Positions 8,237 through 16,428 of a stretch of DNA of 64,000 bases are shown one piece after another. The notes under the pieces are model-generated. The model saw nothing but the letters and a program-made list of their open reading frames with translations, was not told where the DNA came from and did not search any database. Position numbers and translations under genes: made by a program. Position 1 is the stretch's first letter. Every line of letters starts with the position of its first letter. Origin of the DNA: Saprospiraceae bacterium UBA1994 (GTDB lineage Bacteria > Bacteroidota > Bacteroidia > Chitinophagales > Saprospiraceae); NCBI GenBank assembly GCA_002335865.1, contig DDCY01000029.1, forward strand, positions 498,400 to 562,399. Reading direction: 5' to 3'.

Positions 8237-8557
8237 ATGAAATATTTATTGAAGATAATTTTGGTACTCTGCACATTTGTACTCGTAGGATCAGTGACAT
8301 CTTGTAAGCATGAGCATGGTGACAATATGCATAAGCACATTCCAGAAGGTACTATCGATAAGTCAGGACCTGAGTGGACTTCGGACTATACCTGTCCAAT
8401 GCACTGCAAGGGTAGTGGGGGTGTTAAAGAGGGTACATGTCCAGTATGTAAAATGAATCTTGTGAAAAATAAAAATAAGAAGACAGATAGTCATGAAGGA
8501 CATGATCACGATGGACATGACCATGATCATGGTGACCATAGTGGTCACGAGCACTAG
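8237..8557 (+). CDS. Lipoprotein with heavy-metal-binding domain and His-rich tail
   Basis: 106 residues. A signal peptide ends in a lipobox-like VTSC, so Cys23 would be lipidated. After it come KHEHGDNMHKH and then the HMBD core YTCPMHCKGSGG...CPVCKMNLV, a Cys/Met/His module that occurs in copper and zinc efflux proteins such as CusB. The last 25 residues alternate His, Asp and Gly. The design suggests a periplasmic metal buffer or chaperone for Cu, Zn or Ni. No efflux pump is adjacent, so it may act alone. Which metal it binds cannot be read from the sequence. Confidence 0.82.
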   Translation: MKYLLKIILVLCTFVLVGSVTSCKHEHGDNMHKHIPEGTIDKSGPEWTSDYTCPMHCKGSGGVKEGTCPVCKMNLVKNKNKKTDSHEGHDHDGHDHDHGDHSGHEH

Positions 8558-8621
8558 AAAATAAGTACAAATTAAAGTATTCTGATCAGGTTTTAGAATG
8601 TGTGATTGGAAAAGCGTTAGC

Positions 8622-8650
8622 AAGATCTAGTTTGTTTTAAACTTGATCTT
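8622..8650. terminator. Bidirectional terminator-like palindrome between convergent genes
   Basis: AAGATC-T-AGTTT pairs with AAACT-T-GATCTT (11 pairs, one mismatch) around a 5-base loop. It sits midway between the stops of the metal-binding lipoprotein (plus) and the Gfo/Idh/MocA oxidoreductase (minus), 65 and 31 bases away. Confidence 0.6.
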
Positions 8651-8681
8651 GATAGTTGAATTTGATCTTCAAATTATGGTA

Positions 8682-10115
8682 TTAAAAATCTCTATAAGTA
8701 CGCCTTACAAAATGGTTGGCTGGCTCGTAATTGGTAATTTTCATATTGATGCCATCCCAGGCTAAGCGTTTTCCGACACCAGTAAAGGCCCTATACTTTT
8801 TTCCATTGTCTTCTCTTTCTTCTTGAGCATACAGAGATCTAATTGCTAGATTACCCATTAATACAATCTCCGAGAATGGACCTGCATAATCAAACCCAGA
8901 ACTGGCAACCGATTCGCCTCTAATAGCCGAGATCCAGTTTTGTTGATGATTAGGCTCTTTCACTCTATCTATGGTTTGCTTTGGCTCTTGAAATCTTTTC
9001 ATATTGCTAATAGGTAGTAGTCTTGGGTTGGCAGCATAGCAGTCGCACATAATTTTGCCTGTTGTTCCTTCAAAAATAACACCACCATCCACATTGCCCA
9101 TAGGTTCATTATCGTTAAGTTCTGCTGGTCTTGGAGGCATCATACCTCCATCATACCACACTAAATGCACTGGTGGCATACCATCTCTCTCAGGAAAATC
9201 AAAGTGTACCGTACTTGCTAGAGGTGGTGCCTCAAATGAATCTATTCGTCTCCAATTGCGAACATGAAAAGGAGCAAATGCCTGAACGTGAGTAGGATAC
9301 TTCAGTTTCAGCGATCGCACTACTGGATCCATTATATGACATGCCATATCTCCTAGAGCACCAGTACCAAAGTCCCACCAACCTCTCCAACCAAACGGAT
9401 GATAAGTGGAGTGATATGGCCGCTCAGGAGCTGTACCTAACCAAAGATTCCAATCCAAACTATCTGGTATGGCTTGTATCTCCTTAGGTCTTTGCATTCC
9501 TTGTTCCCATACTGGGCGATTAGTCCAGCAATGTACATTTCTTACTTCCCCTATAATCCCAGCATCTATCCATTCACATATACGACGAATATCATCAGAG
9601 GAGCTACCTTGATTACCCATCTGTGAGATGATATTGTGCTTACGTGCGGCTTCTGTCAATGATCTGGCCTCAGCCACATCATGAGAAAGTGGTTTTTGTA
9701 TATAGACATGCTTTCCTCTACTGATAGCATCCAATCCTGCTGGTGCATGCATATGGTCTGGACCAGAAATAATTACAGCGTCTATCTCGCTATCCATTTC
9801 TGCTAACATCTTACGATAGTCTTTATATCTCTTAGCATCTGGGAACATTCCAAATGTCTTAGCCGCTTGCTTATAATCTACATCGCATAATGCTACGATT
9901 TGCTCAGTAGCGGTTCCTATGCCATTGATCAGACCTGCAGCATTAAATGTATCACTCTTACCTTTTCCTCCAGCGCCTATAGTAGCTATTCTGATTTGGT
10001 CACTTGGCGATATGTAACCTACACCACCCAATACATGCCGTGGAATAATCATCGCAGCTACAGAAGCAATAGTAGTGTGTTTTATGAATTTCCTTCGGTT
10101 GGTTTTCTTTCTCAT
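8682..10115 (-). CDS. Tat-exported Gfo/Idh/MocA family oxidoreductase
   Basis: 477 residues. The N-terminus has a twin-arginine signal (KKTNRRKFIKHTTIASVAAM), so a folded, cofactor-loaded enzyme is exported to the periplasm. The NAD(P)-binding Rossmann motif ATIGAGGKGKSD lies at about 43-54, and the family's conserved KP is present as QKPLSHDVAEARSL. The C-terminal half has the alpha/beta domain with WGDFGTGALGDMACHIMD-like residues (here WWDFGTGALGDMACH). Such proteins oxidise or isomerise sugars, inositols or their derivatives in Bacteroidota; the substrate is unknown. It is a single gene with no adjacent sugar isomerase or transporter. Confidence 0.88.
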   Translation of the reverse strand: MRKKTNRRKFIKHTTIASVAAMIIPRHVLGGVGYISPSDQIRIATIGAGGKGKSDTFNAAGLINGIGTATEQIVALCDVDYKQAAKTFGMFPDAKRYKDYRKMLAEMDSEIDAVIISGPDHMHAPAGLDAISRGKHVYIQKPLSHDVAEARSLTEAARKHNIISQMGNQGSSSDDIRRICEWIDAGIIGEVRNVHCWTNRPVWEQGMQRPKEIQAIPDSLDWNLWLGTAPERPYHSTYHPFGWRGWWDFGTGALGDMACHIMDPVVRSLKLKYPTHVQAFAPFHVRNWRRIDSFEAPPLASTVHFDFPERDGMPPVHLVWYDGGMMPPRPAELNDNEPMGNVDGGVIFEGTTGKIMCDCYAANPRLLPISNMKRFQEPKQTIDRVKEPNHQQNWISAIRGESVASSGFDYAGPFSEIVLMGNLAIRSLYAQEEREDNGKKYRAFTGVGKRLAWDGINMKITNYEPANHFVRRTYRDF

Positions 10116-10258
10116 TTTTTAGTATATCAATATTTTTTAAAGATATAAAAATGAAGCGATTAGAGAAATGGCGCTGTCGTATAAAGTGTTATTTGTATTT
10201 TTTTGAAGGAGTTATAGAGTTGATGACTTGCTAGATGTAACTAGCAATTAGTAAATGA

Positions 10259-10292
10259 AAAGAGCCACAAAAACAAAGTCTTGCAGCTCTTT
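10259..10292 (-). terminator. Terminator of the FKBP gene
   Basis: AAAGAGC and GCTCTTT form a 7-bp outer stem around a 20-base loop with weaker inner pairing. The minus strand continues TTTTCATTT. It lies 45 bases after the FKBP stop. Confidence 0.6.
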
Positions 10293-10337
10293 ATATTATC
10301 TATGATTGGAGAAATAACTAATTTTAAAATACAAAAT

Positions 10338-10910
10338 TTACTCTATTCCAAGTAGCTCTACCTTGAATATTAATGTAGCATACGGAGGTATATCATTTCC
10401 AGCGCCTTGAGCACCATATCCTAAATTGAATGGTATATAAAATTCGAATGTATCTCCTTCAGTCATAAGCTGGATACCTTCAGTCCATCCTGCGATTACA
10501 CGGTTTAGTGGAAACGCAACAGGCTCTCCTCTTTTGTACGAAGAATCGAATACTTGACCATTGATCAATGATCCTTCATAGTGAGTACTTACTGTATCAG
10601 CAGCTACTGGCTTTTTAGCCCCGTCACCTTTAGATAGCACTTTATATTGTAGTCCGCTTGGAAGTGATTGTACGCCTTCTTTTTTAGCATTTTCTGCTAA
10701 CCAAGCTGTACCTACTACTGACATCTTTTGAGCTCTATAATCACCTACTATTTGAGCTGCTTCTTCTGCTGCAATTTTTTCATTGCCGGCGTATACATCA
10801 GTCATACCTGCGAGTAACGATTCTGAGTCAATAGTTGCTTCTCCTTGTCCTTTGAAGTCTGTACCTATAAGTACACCCATAGCGTACCACATATTTTGTT
10901 GTTTTGTCAT
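10338..10910 (-). CDS. FKBP-type peptidyl-prolyl cis-trans isomerase
   Basis: 190 residues. FKBPs speed up cis-trans isomerisation at proline bonds and help folding. An N-terminal dimerisation-type helical domain (about 1-85, with DSESLLAGMTDVYAG) precedes the FKBP domain with VSTHYEGSLINGQVFDSSYKRGEP, VIAGWTEGIQLMTEG and YIPFNLGYGAQGAGNDIPPYATLIF, matching the FKBP core pocket. No signal peptide is seen, so it is likely cytoplasmic, like FklB, although related MIP-type proteins are secreted. It has its own terminator. Confidence 0.92.
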   Translation of the reverse strand: MTKQQNMWYAMGVLIGTDFKGQGEATIDSESLLAGMTDVYAGNEKIAAEEAAQIVGDYRAQKMSVVGTAWLAENAKKEGVQSLPSGLQYKVLSKGDGAKKPVAADTVSTHYEGSLINGQVFDSSYKRGEPVAFPLNRVIAGWTEGIQLMTEGDTFEFYIPFNLGYGAQGAGNDIPPYATLIFKVELLGIE

Positions 10911-11002
10911 TATAGTTTATAAATGGTAATAAAAAAATAATTCGGCATTAAGATTGAACAATCTGAATTACTGAGTAATTGCACAAAATTATATAAAAGA
11001 AA

Positions 11003-11028
11003 AGTCAGCTGAATATATTCAACTGACT
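11003..11028 (-). terminator. Terminator of the RRM protein gene
   Basis: AGTCAG-x-TGAA pairs with TTCA-x-CTGACT around TATA (10 pairs, one mismatch). On the minus strand it is followed by TTTTCTTTTAT. It starts 26 bases after the stop codon. Confidence 0.85.
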
Positions 11029-11053
11029 CTCATATAATGTTTCTATTAGTATA

Positions 11054-11332
11054 CTAGTATCTGTTTCCGGCGCCGTGATTGTCTCTCTTTGGTCTATCTT
11101 CAGATTGTTTAACTACGATATTTTGACCATCAAGGTCACTTTCGTTCAGTGCTGCAATTGCTGCATTAGCTGCATCGTCATCAGACATCTCTACGAAACC
11201 GTATCCTTTAGATCTACCAGTATCGCGATCCATAATAATTTTAGCTGAAGATACTTCTCCGAATTGTTCGAATGCTGATTGTAGTTCTTCCTTTGTAGTT
11301 CTGTAATTGAGTTTCGCAACAAAAATATTCAT
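11054..11332 (-). CDS. RNA-recognition-motif (RRM) RNA-binding protein
   Basis: 92 residues: a single RRM domain. RNP2 is IFVAKLN at 3-9 and RNP1 is KGYGFVEM around 43-50, with the aromatic residues that stack on RNA bases present in both. The last 15 residues (DRPKRDNHGAGNRY) are a short basic, glycine-containing tail. Such small RRM proteins in Bacteroidota and cyanobacteria bind single-stranded RNA and are often cold-induced. The 235 bases upstream contain no gene and could carry a long leader. It has its own terminator. Confidence 0.93.
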   Translation of the reverse strand: MNIFVAKLNYRTTKEELQSAFEQFGEVSSAKIIMDRDTGRSKGYGFVEMSDDDAANAAIAALNESDLDGQNIVVKQSEDRPKRDNHGAGNRY

Positions 11333-11567
11333 AATAAAAAATAATTAATGTGATAAATAAATTGATCTTAAAATTTTACAACCTTGGTATCATGCCAAAA
11401 GTACAGAATACTAAAATTTAAAAACTGTATTTCCTAAAATACTCTAATAGTAACCTTTGCTATTATATTATAGTTCAAATATAATAGATATTAATCAAAA
11501 GTCAATGCAACTAATTGATATTCAATTGATAGGTATTTTTAATTCAATAAATATTTAAATTTGGAGT

Positions 11568-12602
11568 TTAGTATTTGATGCCTTCTTTATTGAGCCATGA
11601 GTGATACATACGCGCATTGCGATTATGCTGACTGAGGGTCTTTGCAAAAGAATGTTCATTATCATATCCAGGCTTAGCACAAAAGAAAATATACTTATGA
11701 TCTTCTGGAAATATGGCTGCATCCAAGCTTGAAAGTGTAGGCATATAGATAGGCCCAGGTGGAAGTCCTAAGTGTAAATATGTGTTGTACGGCGATGGAT
11801 GCTCTAGATGTTTATTAAGCACTCTACGGATCGTAAAATCACCTACCCCAAATACTACGGTTGGGTCCGCTTGTAAGGCTATCCCTTGTCTGAGTCTATT
11901 ATGGTATACCCCTGAGATGGTTTTCGTCTCCTTTGGATTGGTAGTTTCTTTTTCGATAATAGAGGCTAGGGTATAGGATTCGGCAGGTGTAAGTCCATGT
12001 TTGGCTAGATTCTCTTTTCTATTTTTAGTATTCCAATATTTGTCATGCTCTGTTTGCATTCTTTTGACAAATTTTTCTGGAGAAGTATCCCAATAAAACT
12101 GATAAGTATTTGGAATAAACAAGGATAAAATTGTTTCAGTGGTATATCCCCATTCCAGTAGATTATCTTCATCCGTCAAGTAATTGAGCAGTTTAAGCGA
12201 ATCAGGTTCTATATACTGAGATACCTTACCCGCCATATCACTTATTAGCCTAACACTATTAATCGTGACATTAATAGTTACCTGCTTGTTGGCTCTTAGC
12301 AGGGATATGAGTTCGCGATTACTCCATCCTGGTACTATTTCAAATCTACCAGAGATATTTTTTCTAGTATTAAATTTCATGAGTTTTGAAACCATCCTAA
12401 AATTGAACTCATCGATTATTATATCTTTGTCTACTAAAATCTTAGTCAAGGTATCAAAATCAGTGCCTTGTGGTAAATTTAGACTTGTTTCGGTAAGTGT
12501 ATCAGATATGTTTGGGCCATAAATGATGTTATAGCCATAGTAAGCTAATCCTGTAGCCAAGATTACTAAAACCAATAATATCGCTTTCCAATACTTTAAC
12601 AT
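11568..12602 (-). CDS. mltG: Endolytic peptidoglycan transglycosylase MltG
   Basis: 344 residues, the usual size. MltG is an inner-membrane lytic transglycosylase that cuts nascent glycan strands and sets their length. A membrane anchor lies at 7-24, followed by a LysM-like subdomain and the YceG core. The catalytic glutamate is in ASIIEKETT, about Glu217; other family marks are FIPNTYQFYWDTSPEKFV, GVYHNRLRQGIALQADPTVVFG (shown as markers) and SPYNTYLHLGLPPGPI. It starts six bases after the panB stop, so the two genes are probably co-transcribed even though their pathways are unrelated. Confidence 0.95.
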   Translation of the reverse strand: MLKYWKAILLVLVILATGLAYYGYNIIYGPNISDTLTETSLNLPQGTDFDTLTKILVDKDIIIDEFNFRMVSKLMKFNTRKNISGRFEIVPGWSNRELISLLRANKQVTINVTINSVRLISDMAGKVSQYIEPDSLKLLNYLTDEDNLLEWGYTTETILSLFIPNTYQFYWDTSPEKFVKRMQTEHDKYWNTKNRKENLAKHGLTPAESYTLASIIEKETTNPKETKTISGVYHNRLRQGIALQADPTVVFGVGDFTIRRVLNKHLEHPSPYNTYLHLGLPPGPIYMPTLSSLDAAIFPEDHKYIFFCAKPGYDNEHSFAKTLSQHNRNARMYHSWLNKEGIKY

Positions 12603-12608
12603 TTTTAC

Positions 12609-13427
12609 CTAGTATTGCTCTTTTTCATTAGGAAAATCGTTAGACTTCACATCTTCTATATAGTGCTCTACCGCTCCTTTGATAGTATCGAAAAGCTCTA
12701 AGTATCTTCTAAGGAATCGTGGATGAAAATCTTTTGTAATACCTAGTAAATCATGCGTAACGAGTACTTGACCATCAGTATCAGGTCCAGCACCAATTCC
12801 TATGGTTGGAATATCTACAGATAGAGAAACTTGCTTAGCCAGTTCTGCTGGAATTTTCTCTAGTACCATACCAAAGCAACCTATATCTTGAAGCATCTTA
12901 GCATCTTCAAGAAGCTTAATAGCTTCCGCTTCTTCTTTAGCCCTCACAGTATAAGTACCAAATTTATAAATACTTTGCGGTATCAGACCGAGATGGCCCA
13001 TAACAGGGACTCCAGCTTTGAGTATTCGTTTGATCGAGTCCTTTACTTCGCGTCCTCCTTCGAGTTTTACCGCATGTGCGCCAGACTCTTTCATAATTCG
13101 GATAGCAGAGTTAAGTGCCTTTTTACTATCCCCTTGATAGGTACCAAAAGGTAGATCTACGATCACTAGAGACCTTTTCACTGCTCTGATGACGGATGAG
13201 GCATGATAAATCATCTGGTCAAGTGTAATAGGTAATGTGGTCTCATGACCTGCCATCACATTACTCGCAGAGTCACCTACCAATAGAACATCAGTGCCTG
13301 CGGCATCTAAGATCCTAGCCATACTATAATCATAGGCAGTAAGCATGGATATCTTCTCTCCCTTCTGCTTCATTGCATGAATAGTATGTACGGTCACTCT
13401 TTTTACATCCTTTTTAGCTGTCGACAT
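12609..13427 (-). CDS. panB: 3-methyl-2-oxobutanoate hydroxymethyltransferase
   Basis: 272 residues, typical. PanB transfers a hydroxymethyl group from methylene-tetrahydrofolate to alpha-ketoisovalerate, giving ketopantoate, the first committed step of pantothenate and CoA synthesis. Clear family blocks: MLTAYDYSMARILDAAG, VLLVGDSASNVMAGHETTLP, HAVKLEGG, VPVMGHLGLIPQS, and the catalytic region with LEKIPAELA and TIGIGAGPDTDGQVLV. The metal-binding Asp lies in VGDS and the catalytic Glu in LEKIP. It is upstream of mltG by six bases. The next 283 bases upstream are non-coding. Confidence 0.96.
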   Translation of the reverse strand: MSTAKKDVKRVTVHTIHAMKQKGEKISMLTAYDYSMARILDAAGTDVLLVGDSASNVMAGHETTLPITLDQMIYHASSVIRAVKRSLVIVDLPFGTYQGDSKKALNSAIRIMKESGAHAVKLEGGREVKDSIKRILKAGVPVMGHLGLIPQSIYKFGTYTVRAKEEAEAIKLLEDAKMLQDIGCFGMVLEKIPAELAKQVSLSVDIPTIGIGAGPDTDGQVLVTHDLLGITKDFHPRFLRRYLELFDTIKGAVEHYIEDVKSNDFPNEKEQY

Positions 13428-13710
13428 TATCTCTTAAGTTTTAAGTTGGACAAGGTAGGTATAATCTTTATTTGTATTTGTATAATTAAACTAATTCGTA
13501 AACCTTATTTAATAGAATTCGCCAAAGTCCTGATTGGATTAAACTTTGACTATTTCAATTGCTGTTTGGAAATATAACGATTATAAAATATCATGAAAAA
13601 ACATATCCACAATTTTTCTTCAAAGTAGTACAACTTAAGCATCTAAAAAATCATTGTTTATCTTAGTTTTGAGGTCGAATTGATAATATTAAAAAATTCT
13701 ATATTAATAG

Positions 13711-14694
13711 ATGAATAAGATAATAAAAAGTTTTGTAGCAATTATTGTCTCTGTAGTCATTTTCACAGCCTGCGATAACGATTTTGACTTAGTTACAGAT
13801 AAAGTAGAAATACCTGTGGTATATGCTATCATCAATGCTGCTGATACCGCTCAATATTTTAGAGTAGAGAGAGCATTTATAGATGAGAATATTTCTGCAT
13901 TAGATATAGCTCAGATTCCAGATAGTTTGTATTATGCTGATGCGGTAGTGACATTGACAAGAGTGACCACTGGTGAGGCATGGATAATGGATGAGGTAGA
14001 TGGCAATATTGAAGGATATCCTAGGCAAGATGGAGTTTTTGCTACTGCACCAAATACATTATACAAACTTCGTACTGCAGATATTACACTAGAGTCAGAA
14101 GAGCAATATATGTTGACTATCGACATAGGGGATAATAGACCTCAGATAGAAGCAACTACAGTTTTAATTAAACCTCCATTTTTAGCTACACCTGCAGATG
14201 AAGGCGGACTAAACATAGATCCAGCAAGAAGATTTAGAATCAATTGGAATAACAATTCGACTAATGCAATCTATGACGCCTATGTGAGATTATTCTATGA
14301 TGAGACTATAGATGGGGTAACGACCCCCAAGAGCATTGATTGGTCTTTATTGAAGAATTCTGAGATTAATGAAATAGATGTACTCAGTACTGGATTTTAT
14401 GATTTGGTTGGTAACTCTCTTGTCGTAGATCCAAGCATTACTCGTCAGCAAAGGGGTGCATCATTCACACTAATATCTGGATCAATCGAGATTTCGGATT
14501 ATATACGCATTGGCCAAGCCAACTTAGGAATCACAAGTAGTGGTGAAATACCAGTGTATGAGGGTAGTCTTTCATACGGCCTGGGATTATTCGGAAGTAG
14601 ATTTACTGATCTTAGAGACGATTTAGTCTTAACTCAACTTACAAGAGATTCTTTGTCCTCCGGACCTAGGACTGGAGACTTAGGCTTTCAGTAA
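13711..14694 (+). CDS. Lipoprotein of unknown function (DUF4249-like)
   Basis: 327 residues. The N-terminus MNKIIKSFVAIIVSVVIFTAC is a lipoprotein signal with Cys21 as the lipid site. The mature part starts DNDFDLVTDKVEIPVVYAII and is followed by a mostly beta-strand region with TLYKLRTADITLESEEQYMLTID. The overall plan resembles Bacteroidota lipoproteins of the DUF4249 type, but this is not certain. The stop codon TAA forms the first three bases of attC-like site 1. A TAGTTTTG element at 13664-13671 could be a -7 box. It converges on the CotH gene. Function unknown. Confidence 0.6.
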   Translation: MNKIIKSFVAIIVSVVIFTACDNDFDLVTDKVEIPVVYAIINAADTAQYFRVERAFIDENISALDIAQIPDSLYYADAVVTLTRVTTGEAWIMDEVDGNIEGYPRQDGVFATAPNTLYKLRTADITLESEEQYMLTIDIGDNRPQIEATTVLIKPPFLATPADEGGLNIDPARRFRINWNNNSTNAIYDAYVRLFYDETIDGVTTPKSIDWSLLKNSEINEIDVLSTGFYDLVGNSLVVDPSITRQQRGASFTLISGSIEISDYIRIGQANLGITSSGEIPVYEGSLSYGLGLFGSRFTDLRDDLVLTQLTRDSLSSGPRTGDLGFQ

Positions 14695-14753
14695 CGTTTA
14701 GTATCCGAAGTGAAGCCTGCCGATAACCGGTTTTGATTTCATATACATTGTTA
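14692..14753. repeat. attC-like palindromic site 1 (downstream edge of the cotH gene)
   Basis: The 62 bases start with TAACG and end with GTTA. Inside, GTAT-xx-GAA pairs with TTC-xx-ATAC (an L-box-like arm) and a short CCG/CGG hairpin lies in the centre. This is the architecture of integron attC sites (outer R arms, inner L arms, variable terminal hairpin). The first 21 bases match site 2 at 19 positions. Read on the minus strand it begins 12 bases after the cotH stop. It could also act as a bidirectional terminator for the two convergent genes. Confidence 0.5.
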
Positions 14754-14764
14754 TCAGCTATATT

Positions 14765-16135
14765 CTAATTATTTCTCGCAAACTCAAGCTGCTCTTTTAA
14801 ATTCATAATCGCGGCTTCCCATTGAACAAGCGATAAAGCGTCATTGTGCATATCACTAGCTTCCACTGTGGCTGCCTTAATTTGATTTTGCCAATCTGTC
14901 AATATTTGATCTGTAGACGCTACAGACATCGGACCGTTAGTCAATAGTTGTTTCTTTTGATCATATAGCTCCGTATTAGTAGACCAGGATTTTATAAGTT
15001 TATCACAAGATGCGGACCATTGCTCAGTGCCAAAACCCCCGAAGGGAAATGGCTCACAATTATTGCTTGTCTCTCCCCAGTCGTCAGCAATTAGCGTAAC
15101 GAAATTTGCATTATTATTAATGTTTTCAAAAGCATTACCTAAATCCCATGGGATCAAATGAAGTTCATTTTTAGATGGTTCTTCATACCAATAATAATTA
15201 TGGTTGCTGCAATCATTTCCAAAACAGTACCAATGAAAAGGACCATCGTCATGCCTGATAGTTCGATCTACTACTGCATACGATATGATCTCATCGATAT
15301 TCATATATTGTTCAACGATGGCATTGATATCTGTTGAGCTAGCATTTTTTATTTCTTCACCGAAATTTTTGATTAGATCAATGCTTGGGTTATCATCTTC
15401 ATTTGTTTTGAGAGCATCAATATATTTTTGATCACTGTATGGTTCTCCTGACATGCTGAGTGGCCAAATTTCTTTATAAAGATTTCCATCGTCATCATCA
15501 AAGTTGTACTTGATCATCCTATTGTCAATTTGTTCTGTCAATGCAAATAACCCAACATACTCATCATTAATCAATAGTCTTGAGTGCACCGATCTTGGGC
15601 CAGGGACTCCCAATTCTCTGAATAACCAATAGCCAAGTCTTTCATGCATCTGGGTTGGATCAAGATTCATTGAATGAAATTGCAATTTCTTTTGTTTGAA
15701 AAATTTTTCATCTCTCCCTTCCCAGTTAATTTGGATTTTCATAGACAACTTAGTACAGGTCTTTTCTCCTGAAGGTGGGAAGAAGCCTCCTGACAAACAA
15801 CCCACAAATGCCCCAACTGAGCCTTTGTATCTGACACCTACAGGGCTAATAGTGTCCCCTTGAAAAATGAGCATCCCTTCCACGTACTCTTCAGCAACTG
15901 GATCAGCATCTAGAAATGCAAGATTACTTTCTGAAATTTTTAGTTCGAAAGTGTGAAGTGCATTTTGATCAAAAACGTAATCAGAGTCCATTGTAAGATA
16001 ATTTTCATCTCCCTTAGGGATGATTATAGGCACATCAAAATCAGCATCAGAAGTATTTAGAGACAAATCCTCTTTGTTACAACTTCCTAAGAAAATTATC
16101 GTACTAAAAATTGTTAGAAAAGATAAAAACCTCAT
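14765..16135 (-). CDS. CotH kinase family lipoprotein
   Basis: 456 residues. The signal MRFLSFLTIFSTIIFLGSC ends in a lipobox with Cys19. The mature protein matches CotH, an atypical protein-kinase-like fold first known from spore coats and common in Bacteroidota surface proteins: VRYKGSVGAF, LQFHSMNLDPTQMHERLGYWLFRELG-like block, YVGLFALTEQIDNRM, GNLYKE, and the later HLIPWDLGNAF with catalytic-site acids. A DDDDGN loop and many Asp residues suggest metal binding. The gene is bracketed by two attC-like sites, so it looks like a mobile cassette. It converges with the lipoprotein gene to its left. Substrate and partner are unknown. Confidence 0.8.
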   Translation of the reverse strand: MRFLSFLTIFSTIIFLGSCNKEDLSLNTSDADFDVPIIIPKGDENYLTMDSDYVFDQNALHTFELKISESNLAFLDADPVAEEYVEGMLIFQGDTISPVGVRYKGSVGAFVGCLSGGFFPPSGEKTCTKLSMKIQINWEGRDEKFFKQKKLQFHSMNLDPTQMHERLGYWLFRELGVPGPRSVHSRLLINDEYVGLFALTEQIDNRMIKYNFDDDDGNLYKEIWPLSMSGEPYSDQKYIDALKTNEDDNPSIDLIKNFGEEIKNASSTDINAIVEQYMNIDEIISYAVVDRTIRHDDGPFHWYCFGNDCSNHNYYWYEEPSKNELHLIPWDLGNAFENINNNANFVTLIADDWGETSNNCEPFPFGGFGTEQWSASCDKLIKSWSTNTELYDQKKQLLTNGPMSVASTDQILTDWQNQIKAATVEASDMHNDALSLVQWEAAIMNLKEQLEFARNN

Positions 16136-16200
16136 TTTATTTAATATTTAATATTAATTATTCAGTTCAGAAATAATGTATTATCCTGAGTTTGTTTCTT

Positions 16201-16270
16201 GCTGATAACGCTTAGTATCTGAAGTGTAGCAACCCGCAGGGTGCTGTTTTAATTCTTTCAATTGATATTA
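16201..16270. repeat. attC-like palindromic site 2 (upstream edge of the cotH gene)
   Basis: Begins GCTGATAACG and continues with the same 21-base arm as site 1 (TAACGCTTAGTATCTGAAGTG). The centre has an AGCA-CCC / GGG-T-TGCT hairpin, different from site 1, and the far arm TTGA-ATT-GATA-TTA is a degenerate partner of the near arm. GCTGATAAC also appears, inverted, at the other end of site 1. A conserved outer arm with a variable core is what attC sites show. The last three bases are the stop codon of the small reading frame at 16268-16414. Confidence 0.5.
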
Positions 16271-16414
16271 CTTTTTTAAAACTCCAAGAATAAGTGCTCT
16301 ACTAAACATTACTATTATTATTGCGACAGATACCAAAAAAAAACTGACTAATGATATAACAACTCCCCAAAAATTTATTTCTATATTTTTTATTAATTGA
16401 TTTACAATTATTTT
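16268..16414 (-). CDS. Possible small hydrophobic protein, no standard start codon
   Basis: A 48-codon open stretch on the minus strand, ended by TAA at 16270-16268, encodes one strongly hydrophobic segment (WGVVISLVSFFLVSVAIIIV) followed by a short basic end LKK. There is no ATG or GTG before the hydrophobic part; a TTG lies inside it. It could use an unusual start, be the end of a decayed gene, or be chance. Its stop merges with attC-like site 2, as cassette genes do. The remainder of 16136-16428 has no other gene. Confidence 0.25.
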   Translation of the reverse strand, partial: KIIVNQLIKNIEINFWGVVISLVSFFLVSVAIIIVMFSRALILGVLKK

Positions 16415-16428
16415 TTAAGTCAAGTTAT

